Assembly: GCA_036172665.1 (NCBI GenBank)
Contig: CM069880.1
Span: forward strand, 4,776,501-4,840,500
From: Prosopocoilus inquinatus
Taxonomy: Eukaryota > Arthropoda > Insecta > Coleoptera > Lucanidae
DNA length: 64,000 nucleotides
Direction: 5' to 3'
Under the pieces are notes generated by a model. It was not told the origin of the DNA. It did no database searches and saw only the letters and a list, made by a program, of their open reading frames with translations. Below, in pieces: positions 49,794-63,507 of the stretch. The position numbers were made by a program, and so were the translations under genes. Numbering within the stretch: position 1 is the stretch's first letter; the number at the start of each line of letters is the position of its first letter.

Positions 49794-52190
49794 GGAAGCT
49801 GGAAATAGTTTTGAACGAAATAACACGTATTAGCGTTGTTCCTGTGATGTATCTAATCGATCCTTACTTATCTATCATGTTATTTGATGTTACGATGGAC
49901 TCCAGTAATTCTGATGTGAGATACGAAGTTTTCGGACGCAGCGGAAGCTGGAAATAGTTTTGAACGAAATAACACGTATTAGCGTTGTTCCTGTGATGTA
50001 TCTAATCGATCCTTACTTATCTAATATGTTATTTGACGTTCCAACAGACTCCAGTAACTCTGATGTGAGATACGAATTTCTCGCACTCAGCAGAAGCTGG
50101 AAATAGTTTTGAACGAAACAACACGTATTAGCGTTGTTCCTGTGATGTATCTAATCGATCCTTACTTATCTATCATGTTATTTGACGTTACGATGGACTC
50201 CAGTAACTCTGATGTGAGATACGAAATTTTCGGACGCAGCGGAAGCTGGAAATAGTTTTGAACGAAACAACACGTACTAGCGTTATTCCTGTGATGTATC
50301 TAATCTATCCTTACTTATCTATTACGTTATTTGACGTTACGATGGACTCCAGTAACTCTGATGTGATATACGAAGTTTTCGGACGCAGCGGAAGCTGGAA
50401 ATAGTTTTGAAGGAAATAACACGTATTAACGTTGTTCCTGTGATGTATCTAATCGATCCTTACTTATCTAATATGTTGTTTGACGTTCCAACGGACTCCA
50501 GTAACTCTGATGTGAGATACGAAGTTTTCGGACGCAGCGGAAGCTGGAAATAGTTTTGAACGAAACAACACGTATTAGCGTTATTCCTGTGATGTATCTA
50601 AGCGATCCTTACTTATCTATCATGTCATTAAACGTTACGATGGACTCCAGTAACTCTGATGTGAGATACGAAGTTTTCGGACGCAGCGGAAGCTGGAAAT
50701 AGTTTTGAAAGAAATAACACGTATTAGCGTTGTTCCTGTGATGTATCTAATCGATCCTTACTTATCCAATATGTTAATTGACGTTCCAACGGACTCCAGT
50801 AACTCTGATGTGAGATACGAAGTTCTCGCACTCAGCAGAAGCTGGAAATAGTTTTGAAGAAACAACACGTATTAGCATAGTTCCTGTGATGTATCTAATC
50901 GATCCTTACTTATCTATCATGTTATTTGACGTTACGATGGACTCCAGTAACTCTGATGTGAGATACGAAGTTCTCGCACTCAGCAGAAGCTGGAAATAGT
51001 TTTGAACGAAACAACACGTATTAGCGTTGTTCCTGTGATGTATCTAATCTATCCTTACTTCTCTAATATGTTATTTGACGTTTCAACGGACTCCAGTAAC
51101 TCTGATGTGAGATACGAAGTTCTCGCACTCAGCAGAAGCTGGAAATAGTTTTGAACGAAACAACACGTATTAGCGTTGTTCCTGTGATGTATCTAATCTA
51201 TCCTTACTTCTCTAATATGTTGTTTGACGTTCCAACGGACTCCAGTAACTCTGATGTGAGATACGAAGTTCTCGCACTCAGCAGAAGCTGGAAATAGTTT
51301 TGAACGAAACAACACGTATTAGCATTGTTCCTGTGATGCATCTAATCGATCCTTACTTATCTATCATGTTATTTGACGTTACGATGTACTCCAGCAACTC
51401 TGAGGTGAGATACGAAGTTCTCGGACGCAGCGGAAGCTGGAAATAGTTTTGAACGAAACAACACGTATTAGCATTGTTCTGTGATGTATCTAATCGATCC
51501 TTACTTATCTAATATGTTATTTGACGTTTTAACGGACTCCAGTAACTCTGATGTGAGATACGAAGTTCTCGCACTCAGCAGGAGCTGGAAATAGTTTTGA
51601 AGAAACAACACGTATTAGCATAGTTCCTGTGATGTATCTAATCGATCCTTACTTGTCTATCATGTTATTTGACGTTACGATGGACTCCAGTAACTCTGAT
51701 GTGAGATACGAAGTTCTCGCACTCAGCAGAAGCTGGAAATGGTTTTGAACGAAACAACACGTATTAGCATTGTTCCTGTGATGTATCTAATCGATCCTTA
51801 CTTATCTAATATGTTATTTGACGTTTCAACGGACTCCAGTAACTCTGATGTGAGATACGAAGTTCTCGCACTCAGCAGGAGCTGGAAATAGTTTTGAACG
51901 AAACAACACGTATTAGCATAGTTCCTGTGATGTATCTAATCGATCCTTACTTATCTATCATGTTATTTGACGTTACGATGGACTCCATTAACTCTGATGT
52001 GAGATACGAAGTTTTCGGACGCAGCGGAAGCTGGAAATAGTTTTGAACGAAACAACACGTATTAGCGTTGTTCCTGTGATGTATCTAATAGATCCTTACT
52101 TATCTAATATGTTATTTGACGTTTCAACGGACTCCAGTAACTCTGATGTGAGATACGAAGTTCTCGCACTCAGCAGAAGCTGGAAATAGT

Positions 52191-53382
52191 TATGAACGAA
52201 ACAACACGTATTAGCATTGTTCCTGTGATGTATCTAATCGATCCTTACTTATCTATCATGTTATTTGACGTTACGATGGACTCCAGTAACTCTGATGTGA
52301 GATACGAAGTTTTCGGACGCAGCGGAAACTGGAAATAGTTTTGAACGAAACAACACGTATTAGCGTTGTTCCTGTGATGTATCTAATCGATCCTTACTAA
52401 TCTATCATGTTATTTGACGTTACGATGGACTCCAGTAACTCTGATGTGAGATACGAAGTTTTCGGACGCAGCGGAAGCTGGAAATAGTTTTGAACGAAAT
52501 AACACGTATTAGCGTTGTTCCTGTGATGTATCTAATCGATCCTTACTTATCTATCATGTTATTTGACGTTACGATGGACTCCAGTAACTCTGATGTGAGA
52601 TACGAAGTTTTCGGACGCAGCGGAAGCTGGAAATAGTTTTGAAGGAAATAACACGTATTAGCGTTGTTCCTGTGATGTATCTAATCGATCCTTACTTATC
52701 TAATATGTTATTTGACGTTTCAATGGACTCCAGTAACTCTGATGTGAGATACGAAGTTCTCGCACTCAGCAGAAGCTGGAAATAGTTATGAACGAAACAA
52801 CACGTATTAGCATTGTTCCTGTGATGTATCTAATCGATCCTTACTTATCTATCATGTTATTTGACGTTACGATGGACTCCAGTAACTCTGATGTGAGATA
52901 CGAAGTTTTCGGACGCAGCGGAAACTGGAAATAGTTTTGAACGAAACAACACGTATTAGCGTTGTTCCTGTGATGTATCTAATCGATCCTTACTAATCTA
53001 TCATGTTATTTGACGTTACGATGGACTCCAGTAACTCTGATGTGAGATACGAAGTTTTCGGACGCAGCGGAAGCTGGAAATAGTTTTGAACGAAATAACA
53101 CGTATTAGCGTTGTTCCTGTGATGTATCTAATCGATCCTTACTTATCTATCATGTTATTTGACGTTACGATGGACTCCAGTAACTCTGATGTGAGATACG
53201 AAGTTTTCGGACGCAGCGGAAGCTGGAAATAGTTTTGAAGGAAATAACACGTATTAGCGTTGTTCCTGTGATGTATCTAATCGATCCTTACTTATCTAAT
53301 ATGTTATTTGACGTTTCAATGGACTCCAGTAACTCTGATGTGAGATACGAAGTTCTCGCACTCAGCGGAAGCTGGAAATAGT
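52191..53382. repeat. 4-monomer tandem duplication (596 bp x 2)
   Basis: The variant AATAGTTATGAACG followed by GGAAACTGG and the TACTAATCTATC unit occurs at 52191 and again at 52787, exactly 4 x 149 apart. The corresponding places in the other copies (near 42934 and 62025) have it once. It is therefore a copy-specific gain. Confidence 0.88.
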
Positions 53383-54272
53383 TTTGAACGAAATAACACG
53401 TATTAGCGTTGTTCCTGTGATGTATCTAATCGATCCTTACTTATCTATCATGTTATTTGACGTTACGATGGACTCCAGTAACTCTGATGTGAGATACGAA
53501 GTTTTCGGACGCAGCGGAAGCTGGAAATAGTTTTGAACGAAACAACACGTATTAGCGTTGTTCCTGTGATGTATCTAATCGATCCTTACTAATCTATCAT
53601 GTTATTTGACGTTACGATGGACTCCAGTAACTCTGATGTGAGATACGAAGTTTTCGGACGCAGCGGAAGCTGGAAATAGTTTTGAACGAAATAACACGTA
53701 TTAGCGTTGTTCCTGTGAAGTATCTAATCGATCCTAACTTATCTATCATGTTATTTGACGTTAGGATAGACTCCACTAACTCTGATGTGAGATACGAAGT
53801 TTTCGGACGCAGCGGAAGCTGGAAATAGTTTTGAACGAAATAACACGTATTAGCGTTGTTCCTGTGATGTATCTAATCGATCCTTACTTATCTAACATGT
53901 TGTTTAACGTTTCAACGGACTCCAGTAACTCTGATGTGAGATACGAAGTTCTCGCACTCAGCAGAAGCTGGAAATAGTTTTGAACGAAACAACACGTATT
54001 AGCGTTGTTCCTGTGATGTATCTAATCGATCCTTACTTATCTATCATGTTATTTGACGTTACGATGGACTCCTGTAACTATGATGTGAGATACGAAGTTT
54101 TCGGACGCAGCGGAAGCTGGAAATAGTTTTGAAGGAAATAACACGTATTAGCGTTGTTCCTGTGATGTATCTAATCGATCCTTACTTATCTAACATGTTG
54201 TTTGACGTTTCAACGGACTCCAGTAACTCTGATGTGAGATACGAAGTTCTCGCACTCAGCAGAAGCTGGAAA

Positions 54273-57200
54273 TAGTTTTGAGCGAAACAACAAGTATTAG
54301 CGTTGTTCCTGTGATGTATCTAATCGATCCTTACTTATCTAATATGTTATTTGACGTTTCAATGGACTCCAGTAACTCTGATGTGAGATACGAAATTCTC
54401 GCACTCAGCGGAAGCTGGAAATAGTTTTGAACGAAATAACACGTATTAGCGTTGTTCCTGTGATGTATCTAATCGATCCTTACTTATCTATCATGTTATT
54501 TGACGTTACGATGGACTCCAGTAACTCTGATGTGAGATACGAAGTTTTCGGACGCAGCGGAAGCTGGAAATAGTTTTGAACGAAATAACACGTATTAGCG
54601 TTGTTCCTGTGAAGTATCTAATCGATCCTAACTTATCTATCATGTTATTTGACGTTACGATAGACTCCACTAACTCTGATGTGAGATACGAAGTTTTCGG
54701 ACGCAGCGGAAGCTGGAAATAGTTTTGAACGAAATAACACGTATTAGCGTTGTTCCTGTGATGTATCTAATCGATCCTTACTTATCTAACATGTTGTTTA
54801 ACGTTTCAACGGACTCCAGTAACTCTGATGTGAGATACGAAGTTCTCGCACTCAGCAGAAGCTGGAAATAGTTTTGAACGAAACAACACGTATTAGCGTT
54901 GTTCCTGTGATGTATCTAATCGATCCTTACTTATCTATCATGTTATTTGACGTTACGATGGACTCCTGTAACTATGATGTGAGATACGAAGTTTTCGGAC
55001 GCAGCGGAAGCTGGAAATAGTTTTGAAGGAAATAACACGTATTAGCGTTGTTCCTGTGATGTATCTAATCGATCCTTACTTATCTAACATGTTGTTTGAC
55101 GTTTCAACGGACTCCAGTAACTCTGATGTGAGATACGAAGTTCTCGCACTCAGCAGAAGCTGGAAATAGTTTTGAACGAAATAACACGTATTAGCGTTGT
55201 TCCTGTGATGTATCTAATCGATCCTTACTTATCTAACATGTTGTTTAACGTTTCAACGGACTCCAGTAACTCTGATGTGAGATACGAAGTTCTCGCACTC
55301 AGCAGAAGCGGGAAATAGTCTTGAACGAAACAACACGTATTAGCATTGTTCCTGTGATGTATCTAATCGATCCTTACTTATCTAATATGTTATTTGACGT
55401 TTCAACGGACTCCAGTAACTCTGATGTGAGATACGAAGTTCTCGCACTCAGCAGAAGCTGGAAATAGTTTTGAACGAAATAACACGTATTAGCATTGTTC
55501 CTGTGATGTATCTAATCGATCCTTACTTATCTATCATGTTATTTGACGTTACGATGGACTCCAGTAACTCTGATGTGAGATACGAAGTTTTCGGACGCAG
55601 CGGAAGCTGGAAATAGTTTTGAACGAAATAACACGTATTAGCGTTGTTCCTGTGATGTATCTAATCGATCCTTACTTATCTATCATGTTATTTGACGTTA
55701 CGATGGACTCCAGTAATTCTGATGTGAGATACGAAGTTTTCGGACGCAGCGGAAGCTGGAAATAGTTTTGAACGAAATAACACGTATTAGCGTTGTTCCT
55801 GTGATGTATCTAATCGATCCTTACTTATCTAATATGTTATTTGACGTTCCAACGGACTAAAGTAACTCTGATATGAGATACGAAGTTCTCGCACTCAGCA
55901 GAAGCTGGAAATAGTTTTGAACGAAACAACACGTATTAGCGTTGTTCCTGTGATGTATCTAATCGATCCTTACTTATCTATCATGTTATTTGACGTTACG
56001 ATGGACTCCAGTAATTCTGATGTGAGATACGAAATTTTCGGTCGCAGCGGAAGCTGGAAATAGTTTTGAACGAAATAACACGTATTAGCGTTGTTCCTGT
56101 GATGTATCTAATCGATCCTTACTTATCTAATATGTTGTTTGACGTTTCAACGGACTCCAGTAACTCTGATGTGAGATACGAAGTTCTCGCACTCAGCAGA
56201 AGCTGGAAATAGTTTTGAACGAAATAACACGTATTGGCGTTGTTCCTGTGATGTATCTAATCGATCCTTACTTATCTAATATGTTATTTGACGTTTCAAC
56301 GGACTCTAGTAACTCTGATGTGAGATACGAAGTTCTCGCACTCAGCAGAAGCTATAAATAGTTTTGAACGAAACAACACGTATTAGCGTTGTTCCTGTGA
56401 TGTATCTAATCGATCCTTACTTATCTAATATGTTATTTGACGTTTCAACGGACTCCAGTAACTCTGATGTGAGATACGAAGTTCTCGCACTCAGCGGAAG
56501 CTGGAAATAGTTTTGAACGAAATAACACGTATTAGCGTTGTTCCTGTGATGTATCTAATCGATCCTTACTTATCTATCATGTTATTTGACGTTACGATGG
56601 ACTCCTGTAACTCTGATGTGAGATACGAAGTTTTCGGACGCAGCGGAAGCTGGAAATAGTTTTGAACGATATAACACGTATTAGCGTTGTTCCTGTGATG
56701 TATCTAATCGTTCAGTACTTATCTAATATGTTAATTGACGTTCCAACGGACTCCAGTAACTCTGATGTGAGATACGAAGTTCTCGCATTCAGCGGAAGCT
56801 GGAAATAGTTTTGAACGAAACAACAAGTATTAGCGTTGTTCCTGTGATGTATCTAATCGATCCTTACTTATCTAATATGTTATTTGACGTTTCAATGGAC
56901 TCCAGTAACTCTGATGTGAGATACGAAGTTCTCGCACTCAGCGGAAGCTGGAAATAGTTTTGAACGAAATAACACGTATTAGCGTTGTTCCTGTGATGTA
57001 TCTAATCGATCCTTACTTATCTATCATGTTATTTGACGTTACGATGGACTCCAGTAACTCTGATGTGAGATACGAAGTTTTCGGACGCAGCGGAAGCTGG
57101 AAATAGTTTTGAACGAAATAACACGTATTAGCGTTGTTCCTGTGAAGTATCTAATCGATCCTAACTTATCTATCATGTTATTTGACGTTACGATAGACTC

Positions 57201-60200
57201 CACTAACTCTGATGTGAGATACGAAGTTTTCGGACGCAGCGGAAGCTGGAAATAGTTTTGAACGAAATAACACGTATTAGCGTTGTTCCTGTGATGTATC
57301 TAATCGATCCTTACTTATCTAACATGTTGTTTAACGTTTCAACGGACTCCAGTAACTCTGATGTGAGATACGAAGTTCTCGCACTCAGCAGAAGCTGGAA
57401 ATAGTTTTGAACGAAACAACACGTATTAGCGTTGTTCCTGTGATGTATCTAATCGATCCTTACTTATCTATCATGTTATTTGACGTTACGATGGACTCCT
57501 GTAACTATGATGTGAGATACGAAGTTTTCGGACGCAGCGGAAGCTGGAAATAGTTTTGAAGGAAATAACACGTATTAGCGTTGTTCCTGTGATGTATCTA
57601 ATCGATCCTTACTTATCTAACATGTTGTTTGACGTTTCAACGGACTCCAGTAACTCTGATGTGAGATACGAAGTTCTCGCACTCAGCAGAAGCTGGAAAT
57701 AGTTTTGAACGAAATAACACGTATTAGCGTTGTTCCTGTGATGTATCTAATCGATCCTTACTTATCTAACATGTTGTTTAACGTTTCAACGGACTCCAGT
57801 AACTCTGATGTGAGATACGAAGTTCTCGCACTCAGCAGAAGCGGGAAATAGTTTTGAACGAAACAACACGTATTAGCATTGTTCCTGTGATGTATCTAAT
57901 CGATCCTTACTTATCTAATATGTTATTTGACGTTTCAACGGACTCCAGTAACTCTGATGTGAGATACGAAGTTCTCGCACTCAGCAGAAGCTGGAAATAG
58001 TTTTGAACGAAATAACACGTATTAGCATTGTTCCTGTGATGTATCTAATCGATCCTTACTTATCTATCATGTTATTTGACGTTACGATGGACTCCAGTAA
58101 CTCTGATGTGAGATACGAAGTTTTCGGACGCAGCGGAAGCTGGAAATAGTTTTGAACGAAATAACACGTATTAGCGTTGTTCCTGTGATGTATCTAATCG
58201 ATCCTTACTTATCTATCATGTTATTTGACGTTACGATGGACTCCAGTAATTCTGATGTGAGATACGAAGTTTTCGGACGCAGCGGAAGCTGGAAATAGTT
58301 TTGAACGAAATAACACGTATTAGCGTTGTTCCTGTGATGTATCTAATCGATCCTTACTTATCTAATATGTTATTTGACGTTCCAACGGACTAAAGTAACT
58401 CTGATATGAGATACGAAGTTCTCGCACTCAGCAGAAGCTGGAAATAGTTTTGAACGAAACAACACGTATTAGCGTTGTTCCTGTGATGTATCTAATCGAT
58501 CCTTACTTATCTATCATGTTATTTGACGTTACGATGGACTCCAGTAATTCTGATGTGAGATACGAAATTTTCGGTCGCAGCGGAAGCTGGAAATAGTTTT
58601 GAACGAAATAACACGTATTAGCGTTGTTCCTGTGATGTATCTAATCGATCCTTACTTATCTAATATGTTGTTTGACGTTTCAACGGACTCCAGTAACTCT
58701 GATGTGAGATACGAAGTTCTCGCACTCAGCAGAAGCTGGAAATAGTTTTGAACGAAATAACACGTATTGGCGTTGTTCCTGTGATGTATCTAATCGATCC
58801 TTACTTATCTAATATGTTATTTGACGTTTCAACGGACTCTAGTAACTCTGATGTGAGATACGAAGTTCTCGCACTCAGCAGAAGCTATAAATAGTTTTGA
58901 ACGAAACAACACGTATTAGCGTTGTTCCTGTGATGTATCTAATCGATCCTTACTTATCTAATATGTTATTTGACGTTTCAACGGACTCCAGTAACTCTGA
59001 TGTGAGATACGAAGTTCTCGCACTCAGCGGAAGCTGGAAATAGTTTTGAACGAAATAACACGTATTAGCGTTGTTCCTGTGATGTATCTAATCGATCCTT
59101 ACTTATCTATCATGTTATTTGACGTTACGATGGACTCCTGTAACTCTGATGTGAGATACGAAGTTTTCGGACGCAGCGGAAGCTGGAAATAGTTTTGAAC
59201 GATATAACACGTATTAGCGTTGTTCCTGTGATGTATCTAATCGTTCAGTACTTATCTAATATGTTAATTGACGTTCCAACGGACTCCAGTAACTCTGATG
59301 TGAGATACGAAGTTCTCGCATTCAGCAGAAGCTGGAAATAGTTTTGAACGAAACAACACGTATTAGCATTGTTCCTGTGATGTATCTAATCGATCCTTAC
59401 TTATCTAATATGTTATTTGACGTTTCAACGGACTCCAGTAACTCTGATGTGAGATACGAAGTTATCGCACTCAGCAGAAGCTGGAAATAGTTTTGAACGA
59501 AACAACACGTATTAGCATTGTTCCTGTGATGTATCTCATCGATCCTTACTTATCTATCATGTTATTTGACGTTACGATGGACTCCAGTAACTCTGATGTG
59601 AGATACGAAGTTTTCGGACGCAGCGGAAGCTGGAAATAGTTTTGAACGAAATAACACGTATTAGCGTTGTTCCTGTGATGTATCTAATCGATCCTTACTT
59701 ATCTATCATGTTATTTGATGTTACGATGGACTCCAGTAATTCTGATGTGAGATACGAAGTTTTCGGACGCAGCGGAAGCTGGAAATAGTTTTGAACGAAA
59801 TAACACGTATTAGCGTTGTTCCTGTGATGTATCTAATCGATCCTTACTTATCTAATATGTTATTTGACGTTCCAACAGACTCCAGTAACTCTGATGTGAG
59901 ATACGAATTTCTCGCACTCAGCAGAAGCTGGAAATAGTTTTGAACGAAACAACACGTATTAGCGTTGTTCCTGTGATGTATCTAATCGATCCTTACTTAT
60001 CTATCATGTTATTTGACGTTACGATGGACTCCAGTAACTCTGATGTGAGATACGAAATTTTCGGACGCAGCGGAAGCTGGAAATAGTTTTGAACGAAACA
60101 ACACGTACTAGCGTTATTCCTGTGGTGTATCTAATCTATCCTTACTTATCTATTACGTTATTTGACGTTACGATGGACTCCAGTAACTCTGATGTGATAT

Positions 60201-63200
60201 ACGAAGTTTTCGGACGCAGCGGAAGCTGGAAATAGTTTTGAAGGAAATAACACGTATTAACGTTGTTCCTGTGATGTATCTAATCGATCCTTACTTATCT
60301 AATATGTTGTTTGACGTTCCAACGGACTCCAGTAACTCTGATGTGAGATACGAAGTTTTCGGACGCAGCGGAAGCTGGAAATAGTTTTGAACGAAACAAC
60401 ACGTATTAGCGTTATTCCTGTGATGTATCTAAGCGATCCTTACTTATCTATCATGTCATTAAACGTTACGATGGACTCCAGTAACTCTGATGTGAGATAC
60501 GAAGTTTTCGGACGCAGCGGAAGCTGGAAATAGTTTTGAAAGAAATAACACGTATTAGCGTTGTTCCTGTGATGTATCTAATCGATCCTTACTTATCCAA
60601 TATGTTAATTGACGTTCCAACGGACTCCAGTAACTCTGATGTGAGATACGAAGTTCTCGCACTCAGCAGAAGCTGGAAATAGTTTTGAAGAAACAACACG
60701 TATTAGCATAGTTCCTGTGATGTATCTAATCGATCCTTACTTATCTATCATGTTATTTGACGTTACGATGGACTCCAGTAACTCTGATGTGAGATACGAA
60801 GTTCTCGCACTCAGCAGAAGCTGGAAATAGTTTTGAACGAAACAACACGTATTAGCGTTGTTCCTGTGATGTATCTAATCTATCCTTACTTCTCTAATAT
60901 GTTATTTGACGTTTCAACGGACTCCAGTAACTCTGATGTGAGATACGAAGTTCTCGCACTCAGCAGAAGCTGGAAATAGTTTTGAACGAAACAACACGTA
61001 TTAGCGTTGTTCCTGTGATGTATCTAATCTATCCTTACTTCTCTAATATGTTGTTTGACGTTCCAACGGACTCCAGTAACTCTGATGTGAGATACGAAGT
61101 TCTCGCACTCAGCAGAAGCTGGAAATAGTTTTGAACGAAACAACACGTATTAGCATTGTTCCTGTGATGCATCTAATCGATCCTTACTTATCTATCATGT
61201 TATTTGACGTTACGATGTACTCCAGCAACTCTGAGGTGAGATACGAAGTTCTCGGACGCAGCGGAAGCTGGAAATAGTTTTGAACGAAACAACACGTATT
61301 AGCATTGTTCTGTGATGTATCTAATCGATCCTTACTTATCTAATATGTTATTTGACGTTTTAACGGACTCCAGTAACTCTGATGTGAGATACGAAGTTCT
61401 CGCACTCAGCAGGAGCTGGAAATAGTTTTGAAGAAACAACACGTATTAGCATAGTTCCTGTGATGTATCTAATCGATCCTTACTTGTCTATCATGTTATT
61501 TGACGTTACGATGGACTCCAGTAACTCTGATGTGAGATACGAAGTTCTCGCACTCAGCAGAAGCTGGAAATGGTTTTGAACGAAACAACACGTATTAGCA
61601 TTGTTCCTGTGATGTATCTAATCGATCCTTACTTATCTAATATGTTATTTGACGTTTCAACGGACTCCAGTAACTCTGATGTGAGATACGAAGTTCTCGC
61701 ACTCAGCAGGAGCTGGAAATAGTTTTGAACGAAACAACACGTATTAGCATAGTTCCTGTGATGTATCTAATCGATCCTTACTTATCTATCATGTTATTTG
61801 ACGTTACGATGGACTCCATTAACTCTGATGTGAGATACGAAGTTTTCGGACGCAGCGGAAGCTGGAAATAGTTTTGAACGAAACAACACGTATTAGCGTT
61901 GTTCCTGTGATGTATCTAATAGATCCTTACTTATCTAATATGTTATTTGACGTTTCAACGGACTCCAGTAACTCTGATGTGAGATACGAAGTTCTCGCAC
62001 TCAGCAGAAGCTGGAAATAGTTATGAACGAAACAACACGTATTAGCATTGTTCCTGTGATGTATCTAATCGATCCTTACTTATCTATCATGTTATTTGAC
62101 GTTACGATGGACTCCAGTAACTCTGATGTGAGATACGAAGTTTTCGGACGCAGCGGAAACTGGAAATAGTTTTGAACGAAACAACACGTATTAGCGTTGT
62201 TCCTGTGATGTATCTAATCGATCCTTACTAATCTATCATGTTATTTGACGTTACGATGGACTCCAGTAACTCTGATGTGAGATACGAAGTTTTCGGACGC
62301 AGCGGAAGCTGGAAATAGTTTTGAACGAAATAACACGTATTAGCGTTGTTCCTGTGATGTATCTAATCGATCCTTACTTATCTATCATGTTATTTGACGT
62401 TACGATGGACTCCAGTAACTCTGATGTGAGATACGAAGTTTTCGGACGCAGCGGAAGCTGGAAATAGTTTTGAAGGAAATAACACGTATTAGCGTTGTTC
62501 CTGTGATGTATCTAATCGATCCTTACTTATCTAATATGTTATTTGACGTTTCAATGGACTCCAGTAACTCTGATGTGAGATACGAAGTTCTCGCACTCAG
62601 CGGAAGCTGGAAATAGTTTTGAACGAAATAACACGTATTAGCGTTGTTCCTGTGATGTATCTAATCGATCCTTACTTATCTATCATGTTATTTGACGTTA
62701 CGATGGACTCCAGTAACTCTGATGTGAGATACGAAGTTTTCGGACGCAGCGGAAGCTGGAAATAGTTTTGAACGAAACAACACGTATTAGCGTTGTTCCT
62801 GTGATGTATCTAATCGATCCTTACTAATCTATCATGTTATTTGACGTTACGATGGACTCCAGTAACTCTGATGTGAGATACGAAGTTTTCGGACGCAGCG
62901 GAAGCTGGAAATAGTTTTGAACGAAATAACACGTATTAGCGTTGTTCCTGTGAAGTATCTAATCGATCCTAACTTATCTATCATGTTATTTGACGTTACG
63001 ATAGACTCCACTAACTCTGATGTGAGATACGAAGTTTTCGGACGCAGCGGAAGCTGGAAATAGTTTTGAACGAAATAACACGTATTAGCGTTGTTCCTGT
63101 GATGTATCTAATCGATCCTTACTTATCTAACATGTTGTTTAACGTTTCAACGGACTCCAGTAACTCTGATGTGAGATACGAAGTTCTCGCACTCAGCAGA

Positions 63201-63507
63201 AGCTGGAAATAGTTTTGAACGAAACAACACGTATTAGCGTTGTTCCTGTGATGTATCTAATCGATCCTTACTTATCTATCATGTTATTTGACGTTACGAT
63301 GGACTCCTGTAACTATGATGTGAGATACGAAGTTTTCGGACGCAGCGGAAGCTGGAAATAGTTTTGAAGGAAATAACACGTATTAGCGTTGTTCCTGTGA
63401 TGTATCTAATCGATCCTTACTTATCTAACATGTTGTTTGACGTTTCAACGGACTCCAGTAACTCTGATGTGAGATACGAAGTTCTCGCACTCAGCAGAAG
63501 CTGGAAA
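54273..63507. repeat. Higher-order repeat unit, copy 3 (9235 bp)
   Basis: Runs from TTTTGAGCGAAACAACAAG at 54273 to the same phrase at 63508. The length is 9235 = 62 x 149 - 3, with the same three one-base deletions as copy 2. Few substitutions separate it from copy 2 (for example CGAAATTCTCGC near 54393). It contains its own 17-monomer tandem pair (GATAGACTCCAC at 54657 and 57190, 2533 apart). A further copy begins at 63508 and leaves the window. Confidence 0.9.

Larger units (their letters stand above)
44421..54272. repeat. Higher-order repeat unit, copy 2 (9852 bp)
   Basis: Defined from the private phrase TTTTGAGCGAAACAACAAG at 44421 to its next occurrence at 54273. The length is 9852 = 66 x 149 - 3 + 21. 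The three lost bases are three one-base deletions (two TTTGAAGAAAC and one GTTCTGTG), and the 21 added bases are an inverted satellite scrap at 49773. Four of the 66 monomers are a local tandem duplication at 52191-53382. Without these extras the unit is 62 monomers, as in the next copy. Confidence 0.9.
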
